Shown piece by piece: positions 11,272 to 22,700 of a stretch of 64,000 nt of DNA. Each line of letters begins with the position of its first letter. Within the stretch, counting starts at the first letter, position 1. The stretch lies in assembly GCA_964030475.1 (NCBI GenBank), contig CAXIPT010000005.1:2597498-2661497 (forward strand). The letters are read 5' to 3'. A program made the translations under genes and the position numbers. The stretch is from Tethya wilhelma. Lineage: Eukaryota > Porifera > Demospongiae > Tethyida > Tethyidae. The notes under the pieces are model-generated. The model was not told the DNA's origin. It saw nothing but the letters and a program-made list of their open reading frames with translations, and ran no database searches.

Positions 11272-12079
11272 TTTTTTACCCACTGTATGCAAACTCTCTT
11301 AGTTGATGTCTTCCTATATTCACTGCCCGGTGGTTGATACAACTGATCGTGATCATGAGTGCAATGACCCCATAATTTTATATAGACAACAGCCACACGG
11401 TGATATCATGCCACATAGCTTCCTCATATTGAGTCTAAATTTATAATCATAATTATATGGATCCTGAAAAAACTTACCTTGATTGACATAACCTCATCAT
11501 ACGTACGGTAGTACGTATAGTAGGAATGGGCCGACTGTCCCATAGACACAATACAAAATGTTCATGCTCATAATACTCAAAGAGAAAGATAGCAAAGCCT
11601 CAAAACAAGTTTAGAGCCTCCCTTAGACAGTTTTCACAATGTATGAACACACAAAATACACAGAAACTTCTTACAGCACTCTGGAGAAAGCACTAGCGAG
11701 AAGCCATAACAATGCAATTTTGTTTTCTTCCTAACTGACAAACTTGAACGCGATTTCCAGACAAACAAAAGGCATTGAGCCAACTTTGACTGAATAGTGA
11801 GACTTCATTTCATCCGAAGTACGCCCTTTTGTACTCGTTTGGTGCCTAAAACTCAACAAATCAAATCTAGGCAGCTATTGAAACTCCGATATAAAATACT
11901 GTACTTTCTACATAGCCATTTTTGTAGGTAAAGGTCGTCAAAAGACCACGCGGTTTAACTGTATCTAATGCGCATGCGCATCTGATGTAGCTGCCAGCAC
12001 ACCTCTTGCTTTTTGTAGAGACTCACTAGTCTCCATGCAATTGAGCACCTTTGTGTTGAAAAAAGTAAATGAACAAGTA
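11272..12079. other. Intergenic stretch upstream of dehydrogenase copy 2
   Basis: No gene is seen. At about 11500-11940 the sequence starts with a short palindrome (ACGTACGGTAGTACGT) then GTAGGAATGGGCCGACTG. A similar opening, palindrome plus ATAGGAATGGCACGGGTG, occurs at 51040-51090, suggesting a shared dispersed repeat. A TGCGCATGCGCA palindrome lies at 11970-11981. Confidence 0.4.
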
Positions 12080-12389
12080 GTAAAAATTTTGTAAAAATAA
12101 GCAGTGTAGGAATGGGCAGTGCTGTAAAAAGTGATGGAACAAGGCAAGTCTCTGATTTCGGCACATGACTACTTCATTAATTTTTTGTGGCTAAACTTTA
12201 CTCCATCAAATTTAGCCAAGTAATTGCTTGAATCATTGACCCAACAAGGCAACGAAGAAAACAGTCAGATGTGGAGATCTAGACTGATAGAATGAAGTAG
12301 TCATGTGCCGAAATCAGAGACTTGCCTTGTTCCATCACTTTTTACAGCACTGCCCATTCCTACACTGCTTATTTTTACAAAATTTTTAC
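12080..12389. repeat. MITE with ~100-bp terminal inverted repeats (complete copy)
   Basis: The left end GTAAAAATTTTGTAAAAATA is mirrored by TATTTTTACAAAATTTTTAC at the right end. The arms continue inward through the CGGCACATGACTACTTCATT motif for about 100 bp each, with about 110 bp of unique core and no coding capacity. Copies of the family are at 13690-13967 (left end cut), 18653-18980 and 109-191. Confidence 0.85.
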
Positions 12390-12948
12390 TATAATTATTA
12401 TTATTGAATCTTATGCCACAAGGTTCCACTATGTGGCTAGCTATGAATCCACTCAGTATATGCCTGTGGACCACAATCTGTCAATAGATCAATTTCATTA
12501 GTTCCTCTTGAGGAACTATGTGGCCATGTCATATTATTGTATGGAGGAACCTATATTATGCAGCTGGCCATTGTGCAATACTTATGCTTAAATCCCATTA
12601 ATTTTAGTATTGATACAGTGCTGTGATGTGTTCCTCATGAGAAACAATGATGGTGTGCTGTTATTCTATGTACATGCACTGTCAGATGAATCTAGAAATA
12701 ATTAGAGGAGCCGGCGGAATGCCTTCAATCAGACCAGGGCTCTGGTGCACCAGCTGCATAGCTATCAGTATGTCTCAGAATTGTTATGTCAAAGTATTAA
12801 GTGTTTTATGTGAAAATAAAACAAATCTCATGCACATACACTATATAGCATGTGTGGTACCATGAACTCCTGCATGCACTGTAATACCTTAATAGTACAT
12901 TGTAACTTAGGTCTAAATATGTTGTCGATTGTTTAACTTCTTTTAGTT
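12112..12948. repeat. 837-bp direct repeat, copy A
   Basis: It is identical, with a constant offset of 1578 bp and no indels seen, to 13690-14526. It starts inside the left arm of the MITE at 12080 and includes the rest of that MITE, two palindromic GTTCCTC sites and a small non-conserved frame. It does not have TG...CA ends, so it is not a standard LTR. Confidence 0.9.
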
Positions 12949-13180
12949 GTGTTGGTATTGTACTTCGGAGCTTCCGGCTTCGAATATGACAGTATGTGTT
13001 TAGCCTTCTTCCATGCTCATAACAGCAAGTTTAAAGTTCAAACAACTCACGTGCACAAACCACAAACCACGCGACTCTTGGCGCCCTTTAAGCTTTCAGT
13101 CTTCTTTCTTGCTCATTGCAGTGAAGGTGACGCGGATCTCGTTTGTAGCAGATAGTCTCTAAGAAGACTTAAAGACGGTC

Positions 13181-13705
13181 ATGAGTGATCAAGAGGAGGC
13201 CACAGGCCGAAAGAATAAAGACAAGGGAGAAGGCGGTTCACGTTCTGGATCGTCTAGCGCTGACTCTTCCCCTCGGGTGAATGATGAGGAGCCTCGGACC
13301 CACGAGTCTGATAATGAGATTATTACCTTGGACGCCCTCTCGCAGGAGGAGCTCAGGTATATAGCAGACAACTCCAAGTACAGACATATCCTGGCAGATC
13401 TGTTGACCCCGTACATGGATGTGAGTGGCAGTGAGTCCGCCGCAGAATCAGCTGATAGTAAGTCACCAGTGCAAATTCACAAGCTTGCCCAGAGCCGGAG
13501 TGGTGGAGCTGACACCTCCTCATCCAAAAGGCCAAGGAAGACCTTGAAACGGTCTTCTCATAGTAGCAAGCATAAGAAGCGTAAGCTGAGCAAAAGTCAC
13601 GGTAAAAGGGAGCGCTCCCCAGCTCACAAGAAGCCAAAGGTATCATCTGAATCAGAGTGCACTTCTTCGGAGTCTGAAGATGAGCATTTATGGGCAGTGC
13701 TGTAA
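13181..13705 (+). CDS. Ser/Lys/Arg-rich nuclear-type protein, C-terminus cut
   Basis: 174 codons from ATG 13181. Residues 1-50 are acidic and Ser-rich. A short hydrophobic stretch, YIADNSKYRHILADLLTPY, lies at about 60-80. The C-terminal half is very basic with bipartite NLS-like clusters (SSKRPRKTLKRSS, SKHKKRKLSKSHGKR), then an acidic SESECTSSESEDE run. The last five residues (LWAVL) and the stop come from the start of repeat copy B, so the original C-terminus was lost or lies elsewhere. The coding composition is more GC-rich than its surroundings. I do not recognise a family; a gag-like or chromatin or RNA-binding protein is possible. It may be the first coding exon of a gene or part of a transposon. 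Confidence 0.5.
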   Translation: MSDQEEATGRKNKDKGEGGSRSGSSSADSSPRVNDEEPRTHESDNEIITLDALSQEELRYIADNSKYRHILADLLTPYMDVSGSESAAESADSKSPVQIHKLAQSRSGGADTSSSKRPRKTLKRSSHSSKHKKRKLSKSHGKRERSPAHKKPKVSSESECTSSESEDEHLWAVL

Positions 13706-14526
13706 AAAGTGATGGAACAAGGCAAGTCTCTGATTTCGGCACATGACTACTTCATTAATTTTTTGTGGCTAAACTTTACTCCATCAAATTTAGCCAAGTA
13801 ATTGCTTGAATCATTGACCCAACAAGGCAACGAAGAAAACAGTCAGATGTGGAGATCTAGACTGATAGAATGAAGTAGTCATGTGCCGAAATCAGAGACT
13901 TGCCTTGTTCCATCACTTTTTACAGCACTGCCCATTCCTACACTGCTTATTTTTACAAAATTTTTACTATAATTATTATTATTGAATCTTATGCCACAAG
14001 GTTCCACTATGTGGCTAGCTATGAATCCACTCAGTATATGCCTGTGGACCACAATCTGTCAATAGATCAATTTCATTAGTTCCTCTTGAGGAACTATGTG
14101 GCCATGTCATATTATTGTATGGAGGAACCTATATTATGCAGCTGGCCATTGTGCAATACTTATGCTTAAATCCCATTAATTTTAGTATTGATACAGTGCT
14201 GTGATGTGTTCCTCATGAGAAACAATGATGGTGTGCTGTTATTCTATGTACATGCACTGTCAGATGAATCTAGAAATAATTAGAGGAGCCGGCGGAATGC
14301 CTTCAATCAGACCAGGGCTCTGGTGCACCAGCTGCATAGCTATCAGTATGTCTCAGAATTGTTATGTCAAAGTATTAAGTGTTTTATGTGAAAATAAAAC
14401 AAATCTCATGCACATACACTATATAGCATGTGTGGTACCATGAACTCCTGCATGCACTGTAATACCTTAATAGTACATTGTAACTTAGGTCTAAATATGT
14501 TGTCGATTGTTTAACTTCTTTTAGTT
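13690..14526. repeat. 837-bp direct repeat, copy B
   Basis: Second copy of 12112-12948. Its left boundary truncates the MITE arm and fuses to the coding frame at 13181-13705. Past 14526 the sequence diverges from copy A after the shared TTTTAGTT. Confidence 0.9.
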
Positions 14527-15000
14527 TGTCTCTCTGGCTCTGTATAATTATTATACTTTTCCTTTGTTATTAATTTTGTCTTTAGTTTTGAGTTAATTTT
14601 TAGTTAGAGAAAGAATTTTTCAACTATTAAAATTATTACTGCTGATCAGATCGGATATCATGACATGTATAGATCTTAATTAGCTTTGTATACCCAGTTT
14701 TCTAATTCGAGGAAGGAGGAGACTATAAAGCTGCATGGGTAACTATGAGGTTATTTAGATCTATACGTAGATTAGTCTAACCCAGCTAATTCCTATCAGA
14801 GCGACGTTGTGTTGAGTAAATGAAGAAGTAGTTACTATTACGAGAAGCCTAAATTAATTAATGTCTCGATCAACATGGCATCAATTTTTGCTCAAAACGC
14901 ATGCATGCATTGAATAGTAATTGATCATTTCCTAAATACACATGCAGTCACTCTCCAGGACCAATGGCATGGCCCCAGATGATATTCATGACTGGACACA
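14527..15000. other. Intergenic stretch downstream of repeat copy B
   Basis: AT-rich sequence with no gene or repeat that I can support, up to the dehydrogenase remnant. Confidence 0.4.
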
Positions 15001-15292
15001 CCAGACACTGAACCATCTCCCTCGATCCACAGCCCTATACCTTTCCCCCTCAGCATTACTGCAGGTGGTTGTTTAGTCAACTACTTACTCCTCTGTCATC
15101 CAGTGATAGACCTAGACCTTCTTTAGTGCAAGCTAATCCATGCAGGGTACCCTACCGAGCCGTCCTTGGAGCTTGATCTTGAGCAGTTTCTTCAACTTGT
15201 TCATCCTTGCTGCCTTGGTGGGCACACTCTATTTCCTCTACAGAAGATGGAGAGGAAAATGAGGTATTGTCACTTCCTGGAACGTGGAGATG
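15001..15292 (+). pseudogene. Rearranged 3-beta-HSD-like remnant
   Basis: 15145-15292 matches, on the plus strand, the N-terminal helix and stop-transfer region of the dehydrogenase genes (CTGCCTTGGTGGGCACACTC, then the CTACAGAAGATGGAGAGG word), but with stops and frame changes. The neighbouring 15001-15053 matches another part of the same gene (CCAGACACTGAACCATCTCC) in the opposite orientation. The two pieces are therefore scrambled fragments of a fourth copy. There is no coding potential. Confidence 0.7.
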
Positions 15293-15856
15293 CCACCAGT
15301 GCCAATTAATTCTGTCAGAGTCAAGGATCTCAACTCCCTTATCCATGCATATGTCTCCCTTATCCTGGATTCCATGTGCAGCAACTGTAACTGTTATAGT
15401 GAGTCACCTTCTGAGCCTCATGCTAGCTCTCAGATGGCTTTACATCCCCTCCAATGGAGGTGTTCACCTCCTCATTATTTGAGGTAGAGCTGAGTCAACT
15501 CCTTGAAAGAGAAAATGGGAAAGAAATAAACACCTGTGGCACTGGAGGGACTCGAACTGCCTACCCAAGGATTGGGAGTCAGAGTCATAGTCAAACTAGC
15601 CACCATGCAGGCCACCCCCTTTGTTTTGTTTTTTTTTGGGTTAATCTACATTTTTGTTTGTTTGCATACATGTGTAATATTTCCCCTCCCCCATTTCATG
15701 CCTCCTGGTACGTGGTGTATGTGTGTAATTAATAATGATAAAGAAATAGAACCACCTCAGTCTTTATGCACCCACCTCAAGTTAAGATCAAATCCTAGCT
15801 GATTAATGTCATATATGTACTACATACTATATTATAGTCTCTCTTTTGTGTGTCAC

Positions 15857-15857
<1 letters not shown>

Positions 15858-15919
<62 letters not shown>

Positions 15920-15920
15920 A
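15858..15920. repeat. (GT)n microsatellite
   Basis: A GT run interrupted once by TTTGTG; it produces artificial Cys-Val or His-Thr frames on the two strands. Confidence 0.95.
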
Positions 15921-15960
15921 CGCGTACATGCGCGTGTGTGAGTGTGTGTCAGTGTGTTTG

Positions 15961-16291
15961 TTTGCTTGCCATTGCCTAGCAACTGAAGTTTTTACAGGCA
16001 AATTGCCAGGTACTGGCTGGGTGGAGGTGACAAAAAGTGGATAGGGGTCACAGAGGCCAATGGCTAACAGAATAGTTGCATGCCATTAAGTGTACAGCGC
16101 GCACTTGACCATGCATCGAGTGCCCTCCACTTAAGGGACATGCAGCTGTGTTTGTTTGCCATTACCTAGCACACAAAGTTTTTATAGGCTAATTGCTGGT
16201 TAGTGGCTGAGTAGATAGAGGTCACAGGGGTCAATGGCAAACAAAAAGTATCCCTTAAGTGTGCAGCACTTGATCATGCATTGAGTGGGGT
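15961..16291. repeat. Two diverged ~140-160-bp tandem units
   Basis: 15961-16121 and 16155-16291 share TTTGCCATTGCCTAGCA, AAGTTTTTATAGGC, GGTCACAGGGGTCAATGGC and CACTTGATCATGCATTGAGTG words in the same order with many mismatches. There is no coding capacity. Confidence 0.6.
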
Positions 16292-16335
16292 TATGCAACT
16301 ATAATAATTTGCTAGCAACTGAAATTTTTATAATT

Positions 16336-16550
16336 ATGGTAAATATGGAAATATTGGCAGGAATTTAATTTGGCGATTTTGGTCTGACTGCCTCCAACAA
16401 AAATATTGGCGGTTTTAAATTTGGCAGTAAGTTTACTTTTTTTATAATGTATAACGAAATATTGGCAGTACATTAAAGTTGCCGATTTCTGAAGCGATCA
16501 CCAAATCGCCAAATTTAATGTACCGCCAATATTTCCACATTACGGTACCA
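16336..16550. repeat. MITE-like inverted repeat with ATATTGGC arms
   Basis: The left arm (AAATATGGAAATATTGGCAG, then AATTTGGCGAT) is mirrored by ATCGCCAAATTTAATGTACC and GCCAATATTTCCACATTAC on the right, with a further ATATTGGCAGTACATTAAA in the middle. It is noncoding. Confidence 0.6.
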
Positions 16551-17040
16551 GTACCCCCACTTAAGGGTCATGCAACTCTAATGTGTATACTAGTGACATT
16601 CAAGGTTCAAATACAATACACAAGTTTTGTCCCCGTTGTCAGATGCAGTGTAGGATGGAGTGTCTATACATGTGAAAATATACTGAGCTATGTTCTCAGT
16701 AGATATAATTATACAGTTACTCAATGTCTCAATGGCCTTTTCACTCGAAACACAAAATGGAATGCAATTATTACTGCTGTAATCAACGATTCATTTCCTT
16801 AACACATGCACATTCCGCTATTTGGCATGACAACATAAACATACCAACACAGGCACTCTATCAGACTATCACCATACAATATTACCAGGAAAATTTTTGA
16901 GTATACTTGATGACTTTAAAATTTCATTTATCGATCATGTGTAGAACATGTGTAATTAAATAAAATGTCAGATATCACATATAAAAGGCATGCCCCTGGC
17001 CATGGTGTACAATATTATACTTATTCTATATACGATTACG

Positions 17041-18273
17041 CTACTTCATTTTTTTCTTCTCCATACACTCCTTAGCAGATTTAGCAAACACTTCTTTCCA
17101 GGGTGGTAATTCTGGCCATCCTAGTTCTTTGTGAGCACGAGCACTTGAAAATGTGTATGGCCGTTCCATAAATTTTAATCCTTCCAGATTTAGGTATGGA
17201 CTGATAACAACGACTCCAGTCAGTTGGTATACAGCAACATTAACATAGGCTAACACTCGTAGCAGGAATGTTGACACAGATCCTACTTTTGTACCAACTA
17301 CAGATCCTAAAAATTCATTGGTCTCACGTTGGGTAACTGTGTCCCCCATGCACAGGTTATATGCACTACCAGCAGCAACTGAATCCAGCCCTTCTTTACT
17401 AAGTTTCTTGTCTGCCAGTAAGTGAGCATCAGCTACAGCTCTGATTGGAACGTAGGGAATTTTGTTAGTCCCTTCATCAAAGTATGACAAGTCAGCCAGC
17501 CATATCTTCATAAACGTCTCACTAACCAGACCAGCTGGCCTCAGGGCACATGTGAGTAGACCATCTGTCCCATTAGCCTTTCGTATTGCTCTCTCTGCAG
17601 CTCCCTTTGTGGCACAGTAGGCTGTATATGGCTTGTCGGGATAAGGGTAGCTTTCATCAGCATTGTCGAGGATTTGCTTTGGATCATTGCTCAGGACAAC
17701 AGACACAGAGCTAGTGTAGATAAGTCTCTTCACATGACTTTCCTTTGATGCCTTTATGACACTTTCTGTGCCACCTAAATTTACTTTGTTCATCAGCTGA
17801 GCACTAGCAGACAACTGTGGTATAATACCAGCGACATGAAACACAACATCGATGTCCCTGAAGGCCACCAAGAGATCGTCACAGTTGGTGATGTCTGCTT
17901 GAATGTACTGACAGATCTCTGGGTTACGATTTGAGTCTTCTGGTAGCAGTATGTCCAGTGAGTGTACATTGTAGCCACCATCTTCCACCAGACACTGAAC
18001 CATCTCCCTCCCCAGTGTGCCATTTCCACCTGTTACCAAAGCATTCACTTTCCCCTCAGTGGCCTTCTTCATCTCAACGTTCCTGTAAGTGACAACGCCT
18101 CGTTTACCTCTCCATCTTCTGTAGAGGAAGTAGAGTGTGCCCACCAAGGCAGCAAGGATGAACAAGTTAAAGGAACTGCTCAAGATCCAGCTCCAAGGAC
18201 GGTACAGAGGCTCGAAAGGGTACTCTGAAGACCACTCCTTCTCAGCACGCTTGTTAAGAACAGGACAAACCAT
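17041..18273 (-). CDS. Membrane-anchored 3-beta-HSD/NSDHL-like dehydrogenase, copy 3
   Basis: Intronless, 410 residues from ATG 18273. An extended short-chain dehydrogenase: membrane helix at about residues 29-51 followed by YRRWRGKRG, TGGNGTLG at 81-88, the TSSVSV strand near 188-193, and active-site Y219-C-A-T-K223. It ends with the KKMK di-lysine signal. The positive-inside rule places the catalytic domain in the cytosol with the enzyme held in the ER (inference). It is closer to copy 1 than to copy 2 in several segments (YPYPDKPYTAYC, LADLSYFDEGTNK) and keeps the full leader lost in copy 1, so it may be nearest to the parental gene. All three copies share orientation, consistent with tandem duplication. 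Confidence 0.88.
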   Translation of the reverse strand: MVCPVLNKRAEKEWSSEYPFEPLYRPWSWILSSSFNLFILAALVGTLYFLYRRWRGKRGVVTYRNVEMKKATEGKVNALVTGGNGTLGREMVQCLVEDGGYNVHSLDILLPEDSNRNPEICQYIQADITNCDDLLVAFRDIDVVFHVAGIIPQLSASAQLMNKVNLGGTESVIKASKESHVKRLIYTSSVSVVLSNDPKQILDNADESYPYPDKPYTAYCATKGAAERAIRKANGTDGLLTCALRPAGLVSETFMKIWLADLSYFDEGTNKIPYVPIRAVADAHLLADKKLSKEGLDSVAAGSAYNLCMGDTVTQRETNEFLGSVVGTKVGSVSTFLLRVLAYVNVAVYQLTGVVVISPYLNLEGLKFMERPYTFSSARAHKELGWPELPPWKEVFAKSAKECMEKKKMK

Positions 18274-18652
18274 TTTGCATGCAACACGAATACTACAGTC
18301 TCAGAGTCGTGGCACTCTTGCAGGGCTGATTGTCTACCGGAAATCCATATTGCATTGACATCCTGCACACCATTATGTCATTATACGTCATGCAGATCTG
18401 AGTTATCCACAATCCCGGATGTCATAGCATAAATTATTAGTCCTGAGCTATTAGCCTCGTTCCCAGGCTCCTCCCAGCTCTTCAAGTTACACGTTGAAAA
18501 GCGGGAGGGCCTGGTATATGATATGACGGCACGTGATTGACGTCAGAACCGCATAGAAAATTTTAGCATTTCCATGGATTCTCCTGGCAAGCAGCGGTAA
18601 AAATGGCTGAAAGCACAGTCCACCAAACCATAGATAATATATTACACACTGA

Positions 18653-18980
18653 ATGTCTCAATTTCGGCACATGACTACTTCATTTTTATAACCAACTCTT
18701 GGCTGGCAGTCCAGTTTAAGTTACCTGTCTGTTATAGTTTACTCCACTGCTTAGTTAACTGATTAGTAGGAATTTAAACCAATGCAATAATAAGCTATGG
18801 TATACTATGTACATAATAATTTATTATCATTGCGTTTATGATACTGAGGATCCATATGAGGGATCAAGCATAAAAATGAAGTAGTCATGTGCCGAAATTG
18901 AGACATTCCTTGTTCCAATACTTTTTACCGCACTGCCCATTCCTACACTAGTTATTTTTTTGAAATTTTTGTTACTTGTT
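18653..18980. repeat. MITE, CGGCACATGACTACTTCATT family
   Basis: Left arm TGTCTCAATTTCGGCACATG and right arm CATGTGCCGAAATTGAGACA are inverted. The right side continues to the same CCATTCCTACACT...TTACTTG end as 109-191. The core is about 150 bp and noncoding. Confidence 0.75.
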
Positions 18981-19799
18981 TAAATCAGATAGCTGCTTTG
19001 TCAGGTAAGTAACTCAAGTGAAATAACACTTTGTAGAACTGTGAATGTATGATCTAGTACTGTTCTTACTGTTGGCAGTGTTGCTTGGTCAGACTGCAAT
19101 GATGAGCAGATGAGGAGGCTGAAGTTCAGAACTGTGTCATAAATTATATGATCTAGTACTGAGCTTAGATTGTTGTTTGTATCAGTGAGCTTCACTACAT
19201 GCCTGACTGGCTACTAAGCTGAGGAGCCTGGGGACTATAGGCTAACTTGGGCCTCAGTACTATACTATGATTGGTAGATTAGTTTTGTTGATACACCTGG
19301 GCCATACATGTAGGTATAATACACTCTTTTACACAGTGTATGTGTATGTGTGCTAGCCAGGGTGCCGAGGCTTGTGCGCCACAGTGGTGCTTTCATTATG
19401 CCTTGTCAGTGAGTTATAAATGCAAATTCTCCGACAAATCAAAGTCTCCACATGAGGTCTAACACTTGTTACAGAGTAGTTAAGATCTTGTGTTAATTGC
19501 ACTATATAAAATTGTGCCAGTGTCTTCCAGGATGCATGTGACATAAAATCATCCCATGATTGAATCAATATCAGGGTACAAATCACATAAAACTCCCCAT
19601 GATTTACCAATGGACAGTTTACCAGTGAAATGTGCTACATAATATTCTCAAGTTAGTTGTATACAATCACAATTTTTTTAATTACACTCTGACTAAATCA
19701 ACATTTGTAAATCCTGAGCTATTAAAATTAATTCTATTCGATACAGTTTGTTTGTGATTTGGTCACCAAATGGCAAAATAATTATAATAATTATTATTT
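18981..19799. other. Intergenic stretch downstream of the EGFR-like gene
   Basis: No gene is seen. 19550-19615 (CCCATGATTGAATCA, CAAATCACATAAAACTCCCCATGATT) is related to the repeat at 56770-57140. The rest is AT-rich. Confidence 0.4.
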
Positions 19800-22700
19800 T
19801 TATTGAAGTTCAGTGATATTGTTTTCATTGGGGTTAACAAGAACATAGTCGGAATCCCATTCATCATCAAAAGGTTGAGTGATAGATGTCTCGGTATACC
19901 TGTGCTCTCCATCCATTGGCAAGGCATTCTCAGGCAAGAATGTGACTGGATCTACGGCCTCATAATGATTGATTGTACTATAAAGAGGCCCAGGGTCTGA
20001 GTCATTCTGTGTGTGTATTCGCCTGTTAGTTATACCATATGCTTGATTCTTTGTATCGGTCTCTGCAGAAGTAGTAGCAAGGCTATTCACTTGAGAAGCC
20101 AGGCTTTGATTTTTACATTGCAATACTTTCAGTTGTTCTTTTTTCTTGTGCTGAGATCTACAGCATGCTGCTACAATTATGGTACAGATTGACAGAACCA
20201 CAACTATTAGAAGAAGCAGTGTGCCAGCTGTACTAACTATGATACTGTTAGAGTGGAAAAGACATGCAAGTGAAAACCACAATAATGCATGGGCAAAATA
20301 TCGATGCATATACAATCTCATGATCATGTAACAGTATAGAGGCAATTATCTTGCATACCCAATTAAGACACTAGTGAGCCCAAGTTCAGACGAGGGTGTG
20401 CATGTTCGATTCATGAGATGCTCCGTATTCAAGCACCCAAAACACTCATAAAGAGTCTCATTATCGGGACTAACTTCATCCAACTCAATCTGAAAACTGT
20501 CACGATACATACATAATATAGGTGTCAATACTGTCATGTATCCATGCGGCATGGCAACAAGTGGACACAAAGTTATGAATAATACAGTTGTAAAGTACCT
20601 TGTGTCTGAGCATTGAGTACACATAGCAGAGCCCGGTCCAATACAGGAATCACACAGAGGGTCACACTTGGTGCATGCTCTTGTTTTAGGTTCAGGAAAT
20701 TCACCAAAATCACAGGTTTCAATGCACAAAAAATGGTTGCTATATATTAAAATAAAAATAATAATAATGGTTGTCATTAATCATTCAATCATAGTTCTAA
20801 CTTTTGTTGATCTCCAGAGAATTTTTTAACAAAGTCACTGGCACACTCTAGACATTCAGTGCTAGCTGGCCCAGTGCAACCATGACATGAAGCTGAACAG
20901 GACTGACAGAACATATTTCCAGGGTCAAGATATTCTAGAAAATGAAAAACAGATTGAGTAGAATTAATGTTATCATAACTTTCCTCCATGGATATTAAAT
21001 TCTACCTGTGTATTCATCACAGGCTGCTACACACTCTTGCAATCGGGATGATGTTGCTACCTTACACAGTGGACAGATTGTTCGTTTGGTCCCTTCTCCA
21101 TTGCATTCAGCACACAGTTCATTACAAGGTTTACAGATTTCAGACCCAAACTGAAGATCACCAATCAATCCCAGTGAGTGCTCCTCAGGAGTTAACTGAG
21201 TCTCGTAGGTCCCTGGGTGACAGTGGTCTCTAAGACAACGCTCCTATACAATGTCACAATACACAGAAACTGGAGATGAATTAAATTATGACTGAAATGA
21301 GCATACACACACTCTTATGACATACCTGTTGACCATCTCTTTTAAGTAGAACCAACGAGCAGTCCAAGCAGCCATTGTTCAAGTCCAAATAAGGCAATGG
21401 ACCAACACAGCCAGCTGTGCAGTTCTCATGACACAAGATACACTGACTGAGAGAAGCATTGAGGTAAGTACCAGGTGGACACTCAGACACACACAACTGC
21501 ATTCTCATGCCATCCTTATTCCAAGCTTCCACGAAATATGTCCGACACTCTAAGCAATTCTGAGGACCCTATACATGCATGCCGGATAAACAGAAGCTAA
21601 TAGATACACATACAGATTGGCCAGAAGGATAGTAATTAGGCATACAGTCACAGGCCGGCATACAACTACAGCTGTACATCACATGTACGAGTGTGATTTC
21701 ATACATTTCCATTACATCCTCTGACACATTCTGGGTGACAGTCTTCACACACTTTACTCTGCTCATTTTGAAAGAGTCCTGGACCACTGCTGTTTATTTT
21801 TTGTTGTGATGTAATGACAGAGCAATTCTGTATACATCTGTTTCTGTAGCGATAGTTGAGACATCCATCACATTGGTAGTCTTCCCTACCCCAGCAGCTG
21901 AAGTTGGAGTTGCACTGTTCATGACACGTCAAGTTAGCAGCAACTGTGGCAATAGGGATTGTACAGTGATGAGAAAGGAGGAGTTAATAATTATTACTAT
22001 TAGGAATCAACACCATGCTGACTATAACTTATTATTAGCTTACTGCAAGCATTAGGATCTTTTCTATCATTTTGAGCACATTGGAGTTCAGTGCCGATCA
22101 AGCTAGAGTTAGTGACCTTGGAAGCAAAATCTCCAACAAAGCAGAGTTCAGGGTTTAGAGCCGAAAGGATTCCTCTTCCTCTGATCTCCTCTAAAGCACT
22201 AAGATCAAGCTCCACTAGTCTAGGATTGTCGTAAATGAAAAGGCTGTATGCTGTATAGTGTATACAATAATTATGCACTGTCATATTTACTGATATTCAT
22301 GGCATTATAGTCCAATGCATATTCTATGCATCAGTTTTTTAAGCTTTGTTTAATCTTACGAACGTTCCGAGGACACTTTGCCATCACTACTTCAGTTGCA
22401 TTGGCTGATCCTACAAACCTAAGATTTCTCAAGTATGGAAACGAGGTTTCTGGGTATCCCTGAAATCAATTTAATAGTGCATGGAGTTGCATTTGCAGAC
22501 TTCAAACAACTCAATTGCAATGGGTCTAGTTGTATTAATTCTGACATCATGTTGAAACTAAAATTTTTATACACTTTTACCTGAATTTGTAGTGGTCCTC
22601 TGATTTCTACAATAGTTGACAAGAGCTCAAGTCGACTATAGCTATCATGGATATGAGAAAAAATATAGGTTGATACAAACAGAGATAACTATAAACTAGT

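Noticed and set aside
11272..11292. Longer N-terminus for dehydrogenase copy 2
   Set aside because: It relies on a TTG start; ATG 11271 matches the start of copy 3.
12112..14526. LTR retrotransposon with identical LTRs
   Set aside because: No TG...CA ends, no primer site or polypurine tract, and the boundary falls inside an older MITE arm.
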